Shown here: positions 18,757 through 28,075 of the stretch, piece by piece
Layout: the number at the start of each line of letters is the position of its first letter
Position numbering within the stretch: position 1 is the first letter of the stretch
Assembly: GCF_003946515.1 (NCBI RefSeq)
Contig: NZ_RHOM01000006.1
Coordinates: 1 to 64,000 of the forward strand
DNA length: 64,000 bases
Source of the DNA: Companilactobacillus zhongbaensis
GTDB taxonomy: Bacteria > Bacillota > Bacilli > Lactobacillales > Lactobacillaceae
Direction: 5' to 3'
Program-made: the position numbers and the translations under genes
The notes under the pieces: generated by a model
Seen by the model: only the letters and a program-made list of their open reading frames with translations
Told to the model about the DNA's origin: nothing
The model's database searches: none

Positions 18757-18875
18757 GAGAGCGCAAGGAGATGGTCAGCTGCTGAGGATTTAAGGACTAT
18801 CAGCTCGAGAGTGCTGCGAAGCAGTGCTCGCTGATAGTTTCTAAACCGGAGGCCGCTATCTACTAGAACTCGTTT
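18757..18875 (+). repeat. Family C structured repeat, copy C3 (tandem with C2)
   Basis: Head-to-tail with C2, separated by about ten bases. The middle stem ACTATCAGC/GCTGATAGT is perfect and the tip has GCGAAGC. The outer right arm has decayed (CTATCTACTAG for CTATCTCCTGG). Confidence 0.87.
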
Positions 18876-18887
18876 TTAATAAAATAG

Positions 18888-18924
18888 AAGCTGAAGAAAT
18901 TAAATATTTCTTCAGCTTTTTTTA
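18888..18924 (+). terminator. Rho-independent terminator of clpE
   Basis: AAGCTGAAGAAAT pairs with ATTTCTTCAGCTT, followed by a T run. The two family C repeats lie between the clpE stop and this terminator and are therefore transcribed with clpE. Confidence 0.9.
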
Positions 18925-19023
18925 TGATTTCTTAATGTTAATTATATTCCCTTTGAAACTACCAGTTCGGCTTTTTCAATGTGTTAAACTTACCCTAATC
19001 TAATTGCTATAGAAGGGATTATT

Positions 19024-20049
19024 ATGGGAAAACATACACATAAATTGTTCCAATCTCATAATAGGAAAAAATCTATGGAAAATAACTTAGTTAAAAGTAA
19101 CGTTAAAAAAATTTCTCGAGATGATATCGAGATCGAAGTTCATTATATTGACTCAAATGGAAATAAATTGGCTGATTCAACAGTTTTAACTGGTCACTAT
19201 TTGGACAATTTGAAGATGCCTTGGAAGACTATTCCAGGTTACGTTTTATCTTCGATCCAAAATTTCCAACAAACTTTCATTCCTAATTCAGAAGGTATTT
19301 ACTTGATCTACTTCACACAGATCGCCGCACCGGTGATCGTTTATCATCGTAATACTCAAGGGGAACTGATTGCTGATCCACAATATTTGACGGGAGATCT
19401 CAATAAGAGCTATCAAGCACAACCGCTTGAAGAAGCTAGAAATTTTTTAGTAGATTATCCTAAAGATGTGACGGGACGTTTTTCAGATAAAGTACAAGAA
19501 TATGAATTCATTTACGATACGATGCAAATGGATGACTATGAAGTAGCAGACAACTTGTTTATCCAAACGAATAACAATGTGCCCGTTTACGAGCAACCTG
19601 CTAGTTCATCTCCGTTGTCACAGCCACTGCCTTACGACACTACTTGGCGAGTTTTTAAAGCTGTGCAGGAACATTACAATGAGACCGTTTGGTACAACCT
19701 TGGAGGCGATATTTGGATCTCAGGTAATGAAGATATTAAAACTTTCACGATCAATCATTTTTCTGAGGAGCAAAAGCTGTTGGATAGCCCATTGAATGCA
19801 GTGGTTGATAATATTAGTTTTACTTATTCGGTTATTAATAGTATGGATGTTAATCGTGAGGTTAAGATTTTGTATTATGATAATCAGGATATTACTACTT
19901 GGGAGACTCCCTACGGGACTATTATTAGTACTCGTTATCAAGGTGGCCAGTCGGTTTATGTAAAAAAACTGTTGCAGCTGGACAATGATAGTGTTTGGGC
20001 TCAGTTGGATAATGGGAATTATATTGAGAGTAAGTATTTGAATTTGTAG
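19024..20049 (+). CDS. MucBP-domain protein with SH3-like repeats
   Basis: A 341-residue protein with two MucBP-type repeats (about 35-100, EIEVHYIDSNGNKLADS; about 103-170, VIVYHRNTQGELIADP) and two SH3-like or SLAP-like segments (about 180-245, ending in WYNLGGDIWIS; about 270-341, ending in VWAQLDNGNYIESKYL). Such domains bind mucin or wall polymers. No signal peptide, LPxTG or membrane helix is visible, so how it would reach the surface is unclear. A related ending occurs in the secreted protein at 57171. The ATG is preceded by AGAAGGG. Confidence 0.72.
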   Translation: MGKHTHKLFQSHNRKKSMENNLVKSNVKKISRDDIEIEVHYIDSNGNKLADSTVLTGHYLDNLKMPWKTIPGYVLSSIQNFQQTFIPNSEGIYLIYFTQIAAPVIVYHRNTQGELIADPQYLTGDLNKSYQAQPLEEARNFLVDYPKDVTGRFSDKVQEYEFIYDTMQMDDYEVADNLFIQTNNNVPVYEQPASSSPLSQPLPYDTTWRVFKAVQEHYNETVWYNLGGDIWISGNEDIKTFTINHFSEEQKLLDSPLNAVVDNISFTYSVINSMDVNREVKILYYDNQDITTWETPYGTIISTRYQGGQSVYVKKLLQLDNDSVWAQLDNGNYIESKYLNL

Positions 20050-20055
20050 TTAGAT

Positions 20056-20083
20056 GAGGCAGACGGTGAGGCTGTCTTTTTTT
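20056..20083 (+). terminator. Probable terminator of the MucBP gene
   Basis: GGCAG/CTGTC short stem followed by seven T, directly behind the stop codon. The stem is short. Confidence 0.55.
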
Positions 20084-20142
20084 GAGCGGTTATGGATGTG
20101 AGAGAGTACTGCGGACAGTTGCGTTTTACTTTGGTGTAGGTG

Positions 20143-20535
20143 TGCTAGAGGTGTGAGAGTTTTTGGCAGACGAGAAGCGTTTTGCTTGGTTGGTGTTTTG
20201 ATGTTTGTTTGGTGGGATAGAGGTGATAGTTTGGTGAGGTGGTTCACTGCCGACTCCGGGGCCCGGGGATACAGACGCTGGAACGCTGCCAGCAATCGAT
20301 TGAAGCTATCCGGGAAGTTCACCCGGACATCTCCAATACGAGCCTTTCACTAGGCAATAAATTGCCAAGTGAAATCTGGCGGCTGAGGTCCGTATCCCCG
20401 GTCCCCTCCGTCTAGATAGTGCATCAATCCCCTTTTTTGGGGGTGGGGACCGAGTTTTATAGTACAAGTTGGCACTCTTTGCTCGTCCTAGATTTTGCGG
20501 TCTATCTCAATTTCTATCTATGTTGGTAAGTTCAA
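20143..20535 (+). repeat. Family B modular cruciform element, copy B3 (core 20240-20416)
   Basis: Behind the MucBP gene, same direction. Outer stem GGGGCCCGGGGATACAGAC with GTCCGTATCCCCGGTCCCC (two changes, one compensated by G-T). The cassette has hairpins TTTCACTTGGCAAT/ATTGCCTAGTGAAA and GGAGATGTCCGGG/CCCGGATAGCTTC, the first of which and the following bases are the same as in family A copy A2. Flanks match B1 and B2 (GGCAGACGAGAAGCG; GGTCTATCTCA). Confidence 0.87.
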
Positions 20536-20572
20536 GATCAAATTCAAAAGCAAGTTCAAAAAGGATATTCAA

Positions 20573-20613
20573 AAATAGCCGTCGAAATTTATTTTTTCGA
20601 CGGCTATTTTTTA
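20573..20613. terminator. Bidirectional terminator of hxlB
   Basis: AAAAATAGCCGTCGAAA pairs with TTTCGACGGCTATTTTT. It overlaps the hxlB stop region and also closes transcription from the left. Confidence 0.88.
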
Positions 20614-21150
20614 CTCTAAATTCGCATGATGGGCAAACATTGCTTTTTCGCTGCGGTCATCTTTTTTCATTAGGTCTAAGATGATTCCGTCTGTGTAGAT
20701 TAATAATGCTTGCTCGAATAATGCTCCCATTGGTTGGATGGTTTGAGTTTCTTGCATTTCGCCTTTTACTTTGCCGGCTAGTTGTAGGACTTCGTCGGCT
20801 TGGTTGGCTATTGTTGAATCTGGTTTGGTGGTTATTAGGGCTACTTTGGCTTTGAATTGTTTGGCTTTTCTGGCCATTAGTACTGCTTGGCTAGTTTCCC
20901 CTGAGCCTGATGCTATGATCAGAAGGTCTTTTTCGCCAATCGGATCATTGGTTATCTCTCCTACTACGTTTACTTGATAGTCCATTTGCGAGAGTCTCAT
21001 GGCGAACATTTTGATGGCTAGACCTGATCTTCCTAAGCCGTATATAAAAATTTTGTTTGCGTTATCGATCAAGTTCATGAAGTTTTCACTATCTGGGAAT
21101 GTTTCGCTGGCTTCGGTCAGTTCTTTTGCAATGGTTTGGAAGTTATTCAT
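20611..21150 (-). CDS. hxlB: 6-phospho-3-hexuloisomerase
   Basis: Second enzyme of the ribulose monophosphate pathway; interconverts hexulose 6-phosphate and fructose 6-phosphate. It is a SIS-domain protein of 179 residues with the sugar-phosphate loop IYGLGRSGLAIKMFAMRL and the second site IIASGSGETSQAV. Its ATG overlaps the end of hxlA by eight bases. With hxlA it can fix formaldehyde or, run backwards, make ribulose 5-phosphate from fructose 6-phosphate. Confidence 0.93.
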   Translation of the reverse strand: MNNFQTIAKELTEASETFPDSENFMNLIDNANKIFIYGLGRSGLAIKMFAMRLSQMDYQVNVVGEITNDPIGEKDLLIIASGSGETSQAVLMARKAKQFKAKVALITTKPDSTIANQADEVLQLAGKVKGEMQETQTIQPMGALFEQALLIYTDGIILDLMKKDDRSEKAMFAHHANLE

Positions 21151-21790
21151 CGGCTTTTCCTGCTTTGATGATTTTGTCTTTGATTGTTTTGGCTGCGGCT
21201 GTTGGATCGTCTACTGTGGCGATTCCTCCACCTACGATCAATAAGTCAGGGTTTTCCGAGATGATCTTATCTGCTGTGTCGATCTTAATACCACCGGCCA
21301 CGGCTGTTTTGGTTTTTGTAGTGTTAGCTTTCATCTTGTGGAAGGTTTCAAATGGTGTTTCGCCTAGATCTTGGAGGTCGTAACCTGTGTGGGTGCAGAC
21401 GTAATCAGCTCCCATTTCATCTACTTCTTTGGTTCTCTTTTCGATGTCTCTGACGGCAATCATGTCTACTAAGATTTTCTTACCGGCTTCACGAGCTCCT
21501 TTGACGGCGTCTTTGATCGATTGATCTTCGGCTTGGCCTAAGATACTAGTCATATCTGCTCCGTATTTGTAGGCTTGTGCAACTTCATATGGGGCCACAT
21601 CCATGATCTTTAAGTCAGCAAACAATGTGATATCAGGGAACTTATCGCGGATCTTTTTTAGTCCCTCTAGACCAAAGTTGATGACTAGTGGTGTGCCGTA
21701 TTCGAATACGTCGACGTAGTCCTTAGTTTTATCAATTAATTTGATTGCTCCATCGATATCTTCTAAATCGATTGCTAATTGTAATTTCAT
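21143..21790 (-). CDS. hxlA: 3-hexulose-6-phosphate synthase
   Basis: Condenses formaldehyde with ribulose 5-phosphate, or releases formaldehyde in reverse. It belongs to the orotidine-decarboxylase superfamily, 215 residues, with the ADLKIMD metal/substrate motif near residue 60 and the phosphate-binding GGI and VVGGGI ends. GAGGAG precedes the ATG. The oxidoreductase gene ends 25 bases upstream, so the three genes probably form one operon. Confidence 0.94.
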   Translation of the reverse strand: MKLQLAIDLEDIDGAIKLIDKTKDYVDVFEYGTPLVINFGLEGLKKIRDKFPDITLFADLKIMDVAPYEVAQAYKYGADMTSILGQAEDQSIKDAVKGAREAGKKILVDMIAVRDIEKRTKEVDEMGADYVCTHTGYDLQDLGETPFETFHKMKANTTKTKTAVAGGIKIDTADKIISENPDLLIVGGGIATVDDPTAAAKTIKDKIIKAGKADE

Positions 21791-21815
21791 GTGTTTCTCC
21801 TCTTTTTAAAAAATT

Positions 21816-23150
21816 TTACGCTCTGTGCCATGCTGCATAACCGATGGATGGGAAGATCCCGATCAAACGGCTGACTTGCTTGCGATCCATTTTGAACTCG
21901 ATTGCTGGTAACAAGGCGTTGACAGCATCTTCAGCTTGGTCACTGATTTCGGTCACACCGACTAAGCGACCTTGTTTATCGTGAACTTGTTTGCTAGATG
22001 CGATTGGCTCCTTATCTACCTGGTAATACCAGTAATTTGCCAAGTCATTTTCACTGATCTCATAGCCCTTTTCTTCAGCTTCTTCGATCGAAACTCCAGC
22101 TTTTGCGATCCTTGGTGAGGTGAAAACGACCGATGGAATTACAGGAAAATCGATTGGATCTGTAGTTTGTCCTGAGAATAGTTTCATTAAATATTTTGAC
22201 ATGAAGTATGCTGCTGGGGTTACCTTTGGTTGGTCACTTGAAATGACATCTCCGGCAGCGTAAATGTTATCAACATTAGTTTGGAGATGGTCGTTAACGA
22301 AGACCCCAGTTTTGTCGAATTTGACACCGACTTTCTCTAGTCCGAGGCCATCCAAATTAGGGATCCGTCCGGTAGCGTCTAAAATCCAATCTGTTTCCAG
22401 CGTTTGATCGTTTCCATAAGCTACTTCCAACTTGTCGGCTTTTTTAGTAAATGAAGCTACTTGAGCATTTTCGATAAATTTCACGCCGCGCTCTTTCAAA
22501 TCGTCGACTACTTGCTTGACGTAAGGTTGATAAAATTTCCGGAGAACAGTGTCCGAATGCAACATTACCGTCACATCGGCACCACTGGCATTGGCGATTG
22601 TCGCAAATTCCATGCCAATGTATCCAGAACCGACGATGACGATGTTTTTTGGTAAGGTCTTGAGGTTCATGAATGCTTCACTGTCGTGTGCCAAATCGCT
22701 ACCTTCGATTTCCAAGCGATGTGGCCTCAAACCAATAGCAATAACGATTTTTTCAGCTGTGACTTGCTGTTTATTATCAATGATCAAAGTATGCTCATCT
22801 ACAAATTGTGCATGGCCATGAAATACCGTGGCACCAGCATTTTCTAGCCGAGCGGTCAATCCTTCAGGAAGTGGATCGATGATTTCTTGTTTGTGCTCGA
22901 CATTCTTGGTCCAATTTACCTTGATGTCACCATCCAAAATGTCGCCTAAACGCTCGTTTTCACGGGCCATTTTGACTGGTTCGTCTAAAGCAATTTTGGC
23001 GTTACAACCACGATTTGGACAAGTCCCGCCGACTAAACCACTTTCGACTACACCAACTTTGACGCCCGTTTCTGCCAAAGGTGCAGCTCCGTCAAAAGTC
23101 GCGTGACCCGCGCCAATGTAAAATACATCAAAATCAAACTTTGAACTCAT
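21816..23150 (-). CDS. FAD-dependent pyridine nucleotide-disulfide oxidoreductase
   Basis: Class I flavin disulfide reductase of 444 residues. FAD-binding GAGHATFDG at the N terminus, redox pair C44-x4-C49 (GGTCPNRGC), NAD(P)-binding GSGYIGMEFA near 175, and the FAD motif YAAGDV near 295. The C terminus lacks the HPT..E motif of lipoamide dehydrogenase and glutathione reductase and ends SIGYAAWHRA, so the usual catalytic acid/base is missing or replaced. It is not the pyruvate dehydrogenase E3. Placement before hxlAB suggests a role in formaldehyde or thiol stress, but this is inference. GGAGGG precedes the ATG. Confidence 0.85.
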   Translation of the reverse strand: MSSKFDFDVFYIGAGHATFDGAAPLAETGVKVGVVESGLVGGTCPNRGCNAKIALDEPVKMARENERLGDILDGDIKVNWTKNVEHKQEIIDPLPEGLTARLENAGATVFHGHAQFVDEHTLIIDNKQQVTAEKIVIAIGLRPHRLEIEGSDLAHDSEAFMNLKTLPKNIVIVGSGYIGMEFATIANASGADVTVMLHSDTVLRKFYQPYVKQVVDDLKERGVKFIENAQVASFTKKADKLEVAYGNDQTLETDWILDATGRIPNLDGLGLEKVGVKFDKTGVFVNDHLQTNVDNIYAAGDVISSDQPKVTPAAYFMSKYLMKLFSGQTTDPIDFPVIPSVVFTSPRIAKAGVSIEEAEEKGYEISENDLANYWYYQVDKEPIASSKQVHDKQGRLVGVTEISDQAEDAVNALLPAIEFKMDRKQVSRLIGIFPSIGYAAWHRA

Positions 23151-23410
23151 ACTATCCCTCCATTAATTTATTTGTATATATACCATTAATGTAATTCATT
23201 TGGAAAAATTAGGAAAGTCAAAGGGTCAAAAATCGTCAAAGTATTCATAATTGACTGATGTTGCTTGATTTCATCAAAAAAATCCTTGGAATTTATTTAT
23301 AATATTTTTAATTTGTTGAAACAAAAAAACATTTGTTTCGCAATAAAACTATATACTCAATTTGGGGTGTTTTTGTACATCGTAAATTGAAAAATATAGG
23401 AGGTGAGAAA

Positions 23411-23590
23411 ATGAAAATGTTACCAGTAATTTTTTTGGTCTTGTCATTTGCTCTATTAGTTTTAGCAAGACTTTTCAGCAATACTTTCGTTCCCAAGAGT
23501 CTCCTGATCGTCTCCGGGATCATCTCGATGATCTTAGCGATAATTTCTGCAGTCTGGGGATTTTGGATCCTGCGCAAGAAAAAAGATTAG
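23411..23590 (+). CDS. Small membrane protein, 59 residues
   Basis: A 59-residue protein with two membrane helices (about 4-20 and 30-50) and a positively charged end RKKKD. AGGAGGTG lies six bases before the ATG at 23411, and a terminator follows, so it is probably real. I do not recognise the family; some lactobacilli have similar small stress-induced membrane proteins. It stands alone between the oxidoreductase operon and hisC. Confidence 0.65.
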   Translation: MKMLPVIFLVLSFALLVLARLFSNTFVPKSLLIVSGIISMILAIISAVWGFWILRKKKD

Positions 23591-23601
23591 TAATTTTTAA
23601 T

Positions 23602-23640
23602 CACGCTGCCGACTTGAATACTCTTGTCGACAGCGTTTTA
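23602..23640 (+). terminator. Terminator of the small membrane protein gene
   Basis: ACGCTG..GAC and GTC..CAGCGT pair around an 11-base loop; TTTTA follows. Confidence 0.65.
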
Positions 23641-23645
23641 TTGCA

Positions 23646-23672
23646 TAAAAAAAGCAGCCTCAGCTGCTCATC
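23646..23672 (-). terminator. Rho-independent terminator of the his operon
   Basis: On the minus strand AGCAGC-TGAG-GCTGCT followed by seven T, overlapping the hisC end. Confidence 0.88.
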
Positions 23673-23673
23673 T

Positions 23674-24741
23674 TTAACCTAAATATTTTTCGATCAATTT
23701 GATAATGGTTTGATTATCCTCACTCGTGCCCACCGTGATCCGGAGCCAGTTTGGCAGTAATCCCGTCCTGATCAAATAACCATTTTCCAATAAGTATTGC
23801 GCTAAACCTGATGCATCTTCGTATTGGAAGAAGATAAAGTTGGCTTGGCTTTGATAATATTTGAAACCGACCTTATCGAAGAATTTTTGAAGCTTTTCCC
23901 GTTCAACTGCGTTCTTCTCCACAACGTCTGCTACAAAAGCTTGGTCCTTGAAGGCAGCAGTCGCTGCTACTTGAGCGACGGAGTTGACGTTGTATGGCAA
24001 ACGCGTCTTTTGGACTTGTTCAGCTACTTCTTTGGAGAAAACGGCATATCCTACTCGGAAATTGGCTAAGCCGTATGCTTTGGAGAATGTCCGCATGACA
24101 ACGATGTTGGAATATTTTTTCGTCAGATCCATGGCTGAAGGATTTTTTTCAGTCACAAAATCGATGTAAGCTTCGTCGATCAAGACTAAAGTCTCCTTTG
24201 GCACTTGTTTGACGAAGTTTTCGATGTCATCAACTGTTTCAAAAGTTGCTGTTGGGTTGTTCGGGTTACAGATCCAAACTAGTTTCGTCTTAGGAGTTAT
24301 CGCCTGGAGCATGCCGGAAAAATCGATGCCGCCATTTGCTAAGACAGGAACTTTTTCAACTTTAGCTTCTTCGATCTCGGCGTGTAACGCATACTCTGAA
24401 AAAGTCGGACTGGAGATCAATTCAACATCCCCTGGTTCCAAGAAAACTCGTGACAACATGACGATGACTTCATCGAGTCCCACACCGAAGACGATTTGTT
24501 TGGGATCTAAGTCAAATTTTTGACAAATTAGTTGGCGTAATTCGGTGGCATCACTATCAGGGTAACGATTGCTTTGAGAATAAGCCCAGTTTACGACAGC
24601 ATCTTTGACCGTTTTAGAAGTTCCATAAGGATTTTCGTTAGCGGACAGACGAACTAGTTTGGATAAACCTAATTCAGATTTCATTTCATCTAAAGTTTTT
24701 TCCGGGACGTATGGCTTTAGTTCTTTGATTACTTTTTTCAT
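23674..24741 (-). CDS. hisC: Histidinol-phosphate aminotransferase
   Basis: PLP enzyme that turns imidazole acetol phosphate and glutamate into histidinol phosphate. Length 355 residues. The PLP lysine is in RTFSKAYGLANFRVGYA near residue 220; NPNNPTA and DEAYIDF are the cofactor and substrate contacts. Last gene of the his operon, eight bases after hisE, with AGGAGG before the ATG. Confidence 0.96.
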   Translation of the reverse strand: MKKVIKELKPYVPEKTLDEMKSELGLSKLVRLSANENPYGTSKTVKDAVVNWAYSQSNRYPDSDATELRQLICQKFDLDPKQIVFGVGLDEVIVMLSRVFLEPGDVELISSPTFSEYALHAEIEEAKVEKVPVLANGGIDFSGMLQAITPKTKLVWICNPNNPTATFETVDDIENFVKQVPKETLVLIDEAYIDFVTEKNPSAMDLTKKYSNIVVMRTFSKAYGLANFRVGYAVFSKEVAEQVQKTRLPYNVNSVAQVAATAAFKDQAFVADVVEKNAVEREKLQKFFDKVGFKYYQSQANFIFFQYEDASGLAQYLLENGYLIRTGLLPNWLRITVGTSEDNQTIIKLIEKYLG

Positions 24742-24749
24742 GCTGCCTC

Positions 24750-25082
24750 CTAGAGATCTTTGATTTCAGGACGGTCTTTGTATTCGCTCATCAAGCCTTC
24801 CCGTTTAGCTAGTTCTGTTTTGATCTGGTCGAAAGTTACGCCTTGTTCGACCCAAAGGACACAGAGGTGGTAAAGCAGATCGGCAGATTCGTAGACTAAT
24901 TCGCCATCACCTCTTGGTTTATCTGGGTTCTTAGCTGCGACGACTACTTCTGTTGATTCTTCACCGACTTTTTTCAAGATCTTGTCCAAGCCTTTGGTGA
25001 ACAAGTAATCAGTGTATGACCCTTCTTTAGGATTCTTTTTCCGGTCAACGATCATTTCATATAATTCATCTAAATTTTGCAT
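24750..25082 (-). CDS. hisE: Phosphoribosyl-ATP pyrophosphatase
   Basis: Second step of histidine synthesis; removes pyrophosphate from PR-ATP. It is a stand-alone all-alpha MazG-like protein of 110 residues with [15 protein letters not shown] and the ESADLLYHL metal-binding acids. It lies four bases after hisI, with AAAGGAG before the ATG. In many bacteria hisI and hisE are fused; here they are separate. Confidence 0.96.
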   Translation of the reverse strand: MQNLDELYEMIVDRKKNPKEGSYTDYLFTKGLDKILKKVGEESTEVVVAAKNPDKPRGDGELVYESADLLYHLCVLWVEQGVTFDQIKTELAKREGLMSEYKDRPEIKDL

Positions 25083-25086
25083 GTTA

Positions 25087-25407
25087 TTACTCCTTTGATT
25101 GACTAACTGGTTGGAAAAAGCAGCTACGATGGCCGGTGTGGCAAGCTGGACCGACGGGATCGACTTTGACTAGTAAAGTATCCTCATCACAGTCTAAAGT
25201 CAGATCGACCACATTTTGGAAGTTGCCACTAGTTTCGCCTTTATGCCACAACTCTTGTCTGGAACGTGACCAAAACCACGTTTGACCACTTTCCAAAGTC
25301 TTTTGATAACTTTCCTGGTTCATCCAAGCGACCATCAAGACGTCTTTAGTTTTGGCATCTTGGACGACCGTCGTCAATAAACCCTTGGAAAAATCTGGTT
25401 CGATCAT
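25087..25407 (-). CDS. hisI: Phosphoribosyl-AMP cyclohydrolase
   Basis: Opens the adenine ring of PR-AMP. 106 residues, with the metal-binding [11 protein letters not shown] segment and Cys/His ligands in [11 protein letters not shown]. The ATG overlaps the hisF stop (ATGA), so translation is coupled. Confidence 0.96.
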   Translation of the reverse strand: MIEPDFSKGLLTTVVQDAKTKDVLMVAWMNQESYQKTLESGQTWFWSRSRQELWHKGETSGNFQNVVDLTLDCDEDTLLVKVDPVGPACHTGHRSCFFQPVSQSKE

Positions 25408-26162
25408 CGTACGACCACTCCTTTTTGCTTCAAATATGATTTAACGTCGTCAATAGTCAATTCTCCATAATGGAAAACTGAAGCTGCTAGTGCTCCATCG
25501 ACATTGGCTTGTAAAAAGACGTCACTGAAGTCGGACAATTTTCCCGCACCACCGGATGCAATAATCGGCACTTTGACTGCTTCACCTAGTTGTTGATACA
25601 AGGAGATGTTGAAACCATCTTTAGTTCCATCTTGATCCATCCCCGTGACTAGTAGTTCACCGGCACCTTTTTTTACGACCTCTTTAGCCCAAGATATCGC
25701 CTCAATGTCAGTCTTTTGTTGCCCACCGTGAGTGTATACAAAATACTGTTTAGACTCGGGGTCATACTTGACATCGATAGCAACGACGATACATTGGTTA
25801 CCGAATTTCTTAGCACCTTCTGTGATCAAATCAGGATCGTTAACGGCGGCTGAATTAATCGCCACCTTGTCAGCTCCTGCTTTGAGGAGTTTTTGAATGT
25901 CTTCGACTGAAGTAACTCCACCACCGATTGTCAATGGCATGAAGACTTGCTTGGAAACTTGTTCAACGACATCGATCATCGTTTTTCTTTTTTCATTAGT
26001 GGCTGATATGTCTAAGAAAACTAGTTCATCTGCACCTTGTTTTTGGTACTCGGCAGCAATTTCCACGGGGTCTCCGACGTCAGTTAAGTTAACGAAGTTG
26101 ACACCTTTTTTGACACGTCCATCGGCCACGTCTAAACAAGGAATTATTCTTTTAGCTAGCAC
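25404..26162 (-). CDS. hisF: Imidazole glycerol phosphate synthase, cyclase subunit
   Basis: Uses ammonia from HisH to form imidazole glycerol phosphate and AICAR. A TIM barrel of 252 residues with the catalytic Asp in [10 protein letters not shown] near the N terminus and the second Asp in [13 protein letters not shown]. The start is the GTG at 26162 inside the end of hisA, preceded by GGAGGTGG; the longer reading adds residues with no family match. Confidence 0.95.
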   Translation of the reverse strand: MLAKRIIPCLDVADGRVKKGVNFVNLTDVGDPVEIAAEYQKQGADELVFLDISATNEKRKTMIDVVEQVSKQVFMPLTIGGGVTSVEDIQKLLKAGADKVAINSAAVNDPDLITEGAKKFGNQCIVVAIDVKYDPESKQYFVYTHGGQQKTDIEAISWAKEVVKKGAGELLVTGMDQDGTKDGFNISLYQQLGEAVKVPIIASGGAGKLSDFSDVFLQANVDGALAASVFHYGELTIDDVKSYLKQKGVVVR

Positions 26163-26877
26163 CTGCTTCCACCTCCGCAATATCTTTTAATGTGATTGTC
26201 TTTTCGTAAAGAGCTTTTCCGATGATCACATCCTTGATGCCTAAAGCCTTCAAATTGTGGAGGTCTTTGAGATCTCTGATCCCGCCACTGGCCACTAAGT
26301 TAGCTTTAGGTAATTCTTGAGATAATTTCATTAGTAGATCAAGATTTGGTCCCTGCATTGTTCCATCACGAGCAACGTCAGTTACGATGAATGATTTAGC
26401 ATCATTATCCATCATTTCCTTGATCAAGTCCGACATTTTAACGTTTGACTGTTCGAGCCAACCGTTAACGGCGACTTTTCCATTGGCGCCATCGACTCCG
26501 ATAACGATGCGATCGCCACCGTATTTTTTCAATAGATTTTTGACAAAATCGGGACTTTCCAAGGCAGCTGAACCAATGATGATACGGTCAATACCTAGAT
26601 CAAGATACATCCGGGCGATTTTTTCATCACGAATACCGCCACCGAGTTCTAAAAAGCCGTCGAAGTTTTTCCGGATGTCAGAAATGACTGTATAGTTTTC
26701 GGGACGTCCAGTTTTAGCGCCATCGAGGTCGACTAAGTGCAACTGTTTGACGCCTTGGCCAATAATATCTTTTGCTTGGGCAACTGGGTCTTTGTTGATC
26801 AAAGTCACTTTATTGTAGTCGCCTTGATACAATCTGACACTTTGTCCTTCGTGTAGATCAATTGCGGGAAAAATCAT
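26152..26877 (-). CDS. hisA: ProFAR isomerase
   Basis: Amadori rearrangement of ProFAR to PRFAR. A TIM barrel of 241 residues, sister to HisF, with catalytic Asp in [17 protein letters not shown] and Asp in [14 protein letters not shown]. It overlaps hisH by 20 bases and hisF by 11. Confidence 0.96.
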   Translation of the reverse strand: MIFPAIDLHEGQSVRLYQGDYNKVTLINKDPVAQAKDIIGQGVKQLHLVDLDGAKTGRPENYTVISDIRKNFDGFLELGGGIRDEKIARMYLDLGIDRIIIGSAALESPDFVKNLLKKYGGDRIVIGVDGANGKVAVNGWLEQSNVKMSDLIKEMMDNDAKSFIVTDVARDGTMQGPNLDLLMKLSQELPKANLVASGGIRDLKDLHNLKALGIKDVIIGKALYEKTITLKDIAEVEAGAS

Positions 26878-27481
26878 TTGTCTTCACCATCTCTTGAAAT
26901 TGATTTAATAAGTTTAAGCCGACTTGCCCACTCTTTTCCGGGTGAAATTGCATGCCGACAACGTTTTCGTTTTGGACGATACTTGGGATCTTAATGCCGT
27001 AGTCCACGTCCGCTACCACGTATTTAGGAGCACAACTGGCATAGTATGAGTGCACGAAATAAGTGTATTCTTCATTCGCTACTTTAAAGGGGCTATCAGC
27101 AGCGACTTGATTTTCATTCCAGCCCATTTGAGGGACTTTCAGCTCACCATTTTCGGGGATTGCCTTCACGTGACCGGGGATCAAATCGAGTCCCTTGTTC
27201 AAACCATATTCTTCGCTGTCTTCGAACAATAATTGCATCCCTAAACAAATTCCTAAAAAAGGATGTTTTTCTTGGGCAGCTTTTTTTAAGACTTCGATCA
27301 AATTGCGTTCTTTCAAAGCATCAACTGCAGCTTCAAAAGCTCCAACACCCGGCAAGATCACTGCATCTGCGTTCAGGATCTCGTCTGGGTCAGCAGTCAA
27401 TTTATTTTCGATATTTAAATAGTTCAGTGCTTTTTTTAAATTTAATGTATTACCAGTATCGTAATCGACGATTGCAAACAT
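26858..27481 (-). CDS. hisH: Imidazole glycerol phosphate synthase, glutaminase subunit
   Basis: Class I glutamine amidotransferase of 207 residues that supplies ammonia to HisF. Catalytic Cys in FLGICLGMQLLF, His and Glu in MQFHPEKSGQ. The ATG overlaps the hisB stop (TAATG). Confidence 0.96.
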   Translation of the reverse strand: MFAIVDYDTGNTLNLKKALNYLNIENKLTADPDEILNADAVILPGVGAFEAAVDALKERNLIEVLKKAAQEKHPFLGICLGMQLLFEDSEEYGLNKGLDLIPGHVKAIPENGELKVPQMGWNENQVAADSPFKVANEEYTYFVHSYYASCAPKYVVADVDYGIKIPSIVQNENVVGMQFHPEKSGQVGLNLLNQFQEMVKTNDFSRN

Positions 27482-28065
27482 TAGATCACACCTTTCGTTG
27501 AATTGACACCGATGATATCAGGGTTGATAGTTACGGCATCACGCATTGCCCTTCCGAAAGCTTTAAACAAACTTTCGACTTTGTGGTGAGTATTTCTTCC
27601 GTAAAGAATGCGAGCGTGCAAGTTCATCTCGGCCGCAAAAGCGACAGCTTGGAAGAAGTCTTCAACCGTTTCTGTATCGAGACCACCGAGTCTAGGGTTC
27701 AACAATTCGGCGTCAAAAACTAAGTAAGAACGGCCAGAAAGGTCAACACTGACTTGGCCTAGCGTCTCATCCATGGGCACGAACTCAGTTCCGTAACGCT
27801 CGATACCAGCTTTATCACCCAAAGCTTTTTTAAAGCATTCCCCGAGAACGATCCCAGTATCTTCCGTTGTGTGGTGTGGGTCAACATCCAAGTCTCCGTG
27901 AGCAACGACTTCTAAACCGAAACGGCCGTGTTTAGCAAACAAGGTCAACATATGGTTCAAAAAGCCGATTCCTGTGTCGATCTTGATACCTGTCTGTTCA
28001 TCAAGATTTAAGGTGATTTTGATTTGTGTTTCTTGCGTTTTTCTTTCGATAGTAGCTGTTCTCAT
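27481..28065 (-). CDS. hisB: Imidazoleglycerol-phosphate dehydratase
   Basis: Mn-dependent dehydratase of 194 residues; metal-binding repeats [13 protein letters not shown] and DPHHTTED plus the later RNTHHKVE. Single-function form; the phosphatase step is on hisK. ATG at 28065 is preceded by AAGGAG; a longer reading would run into hisD. Confidence 0.95.
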   Translation of the reverse strand: MRTATIERKTQETQIKITLNLDEQTGIKIDTGIGFLNHMLTLFAKHGRFGLEVVAHGDLDVDPHHTTEDTGIVLGECFKKALGDKAGIERYGTEFVPMDETLGQVSVDLSGRSYLVFDAELLNPRLGGLDTETVEDFFQAVAFAAEMNLHARILYGRNTHHKVESLFKAFGRAMRDAVTINPDIIGVNSTKGVI

Positions 28066-28075
28066 GAGGTTCTCC

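Noticed and set aside
21816..23150. Dihydrolipoamide dehydrogenase of a pyruvate dehydrogenase complex
   Set aside because: The C-terminal HPT..E catalytic motif is missing and there are no E1/E2 genes nearby.
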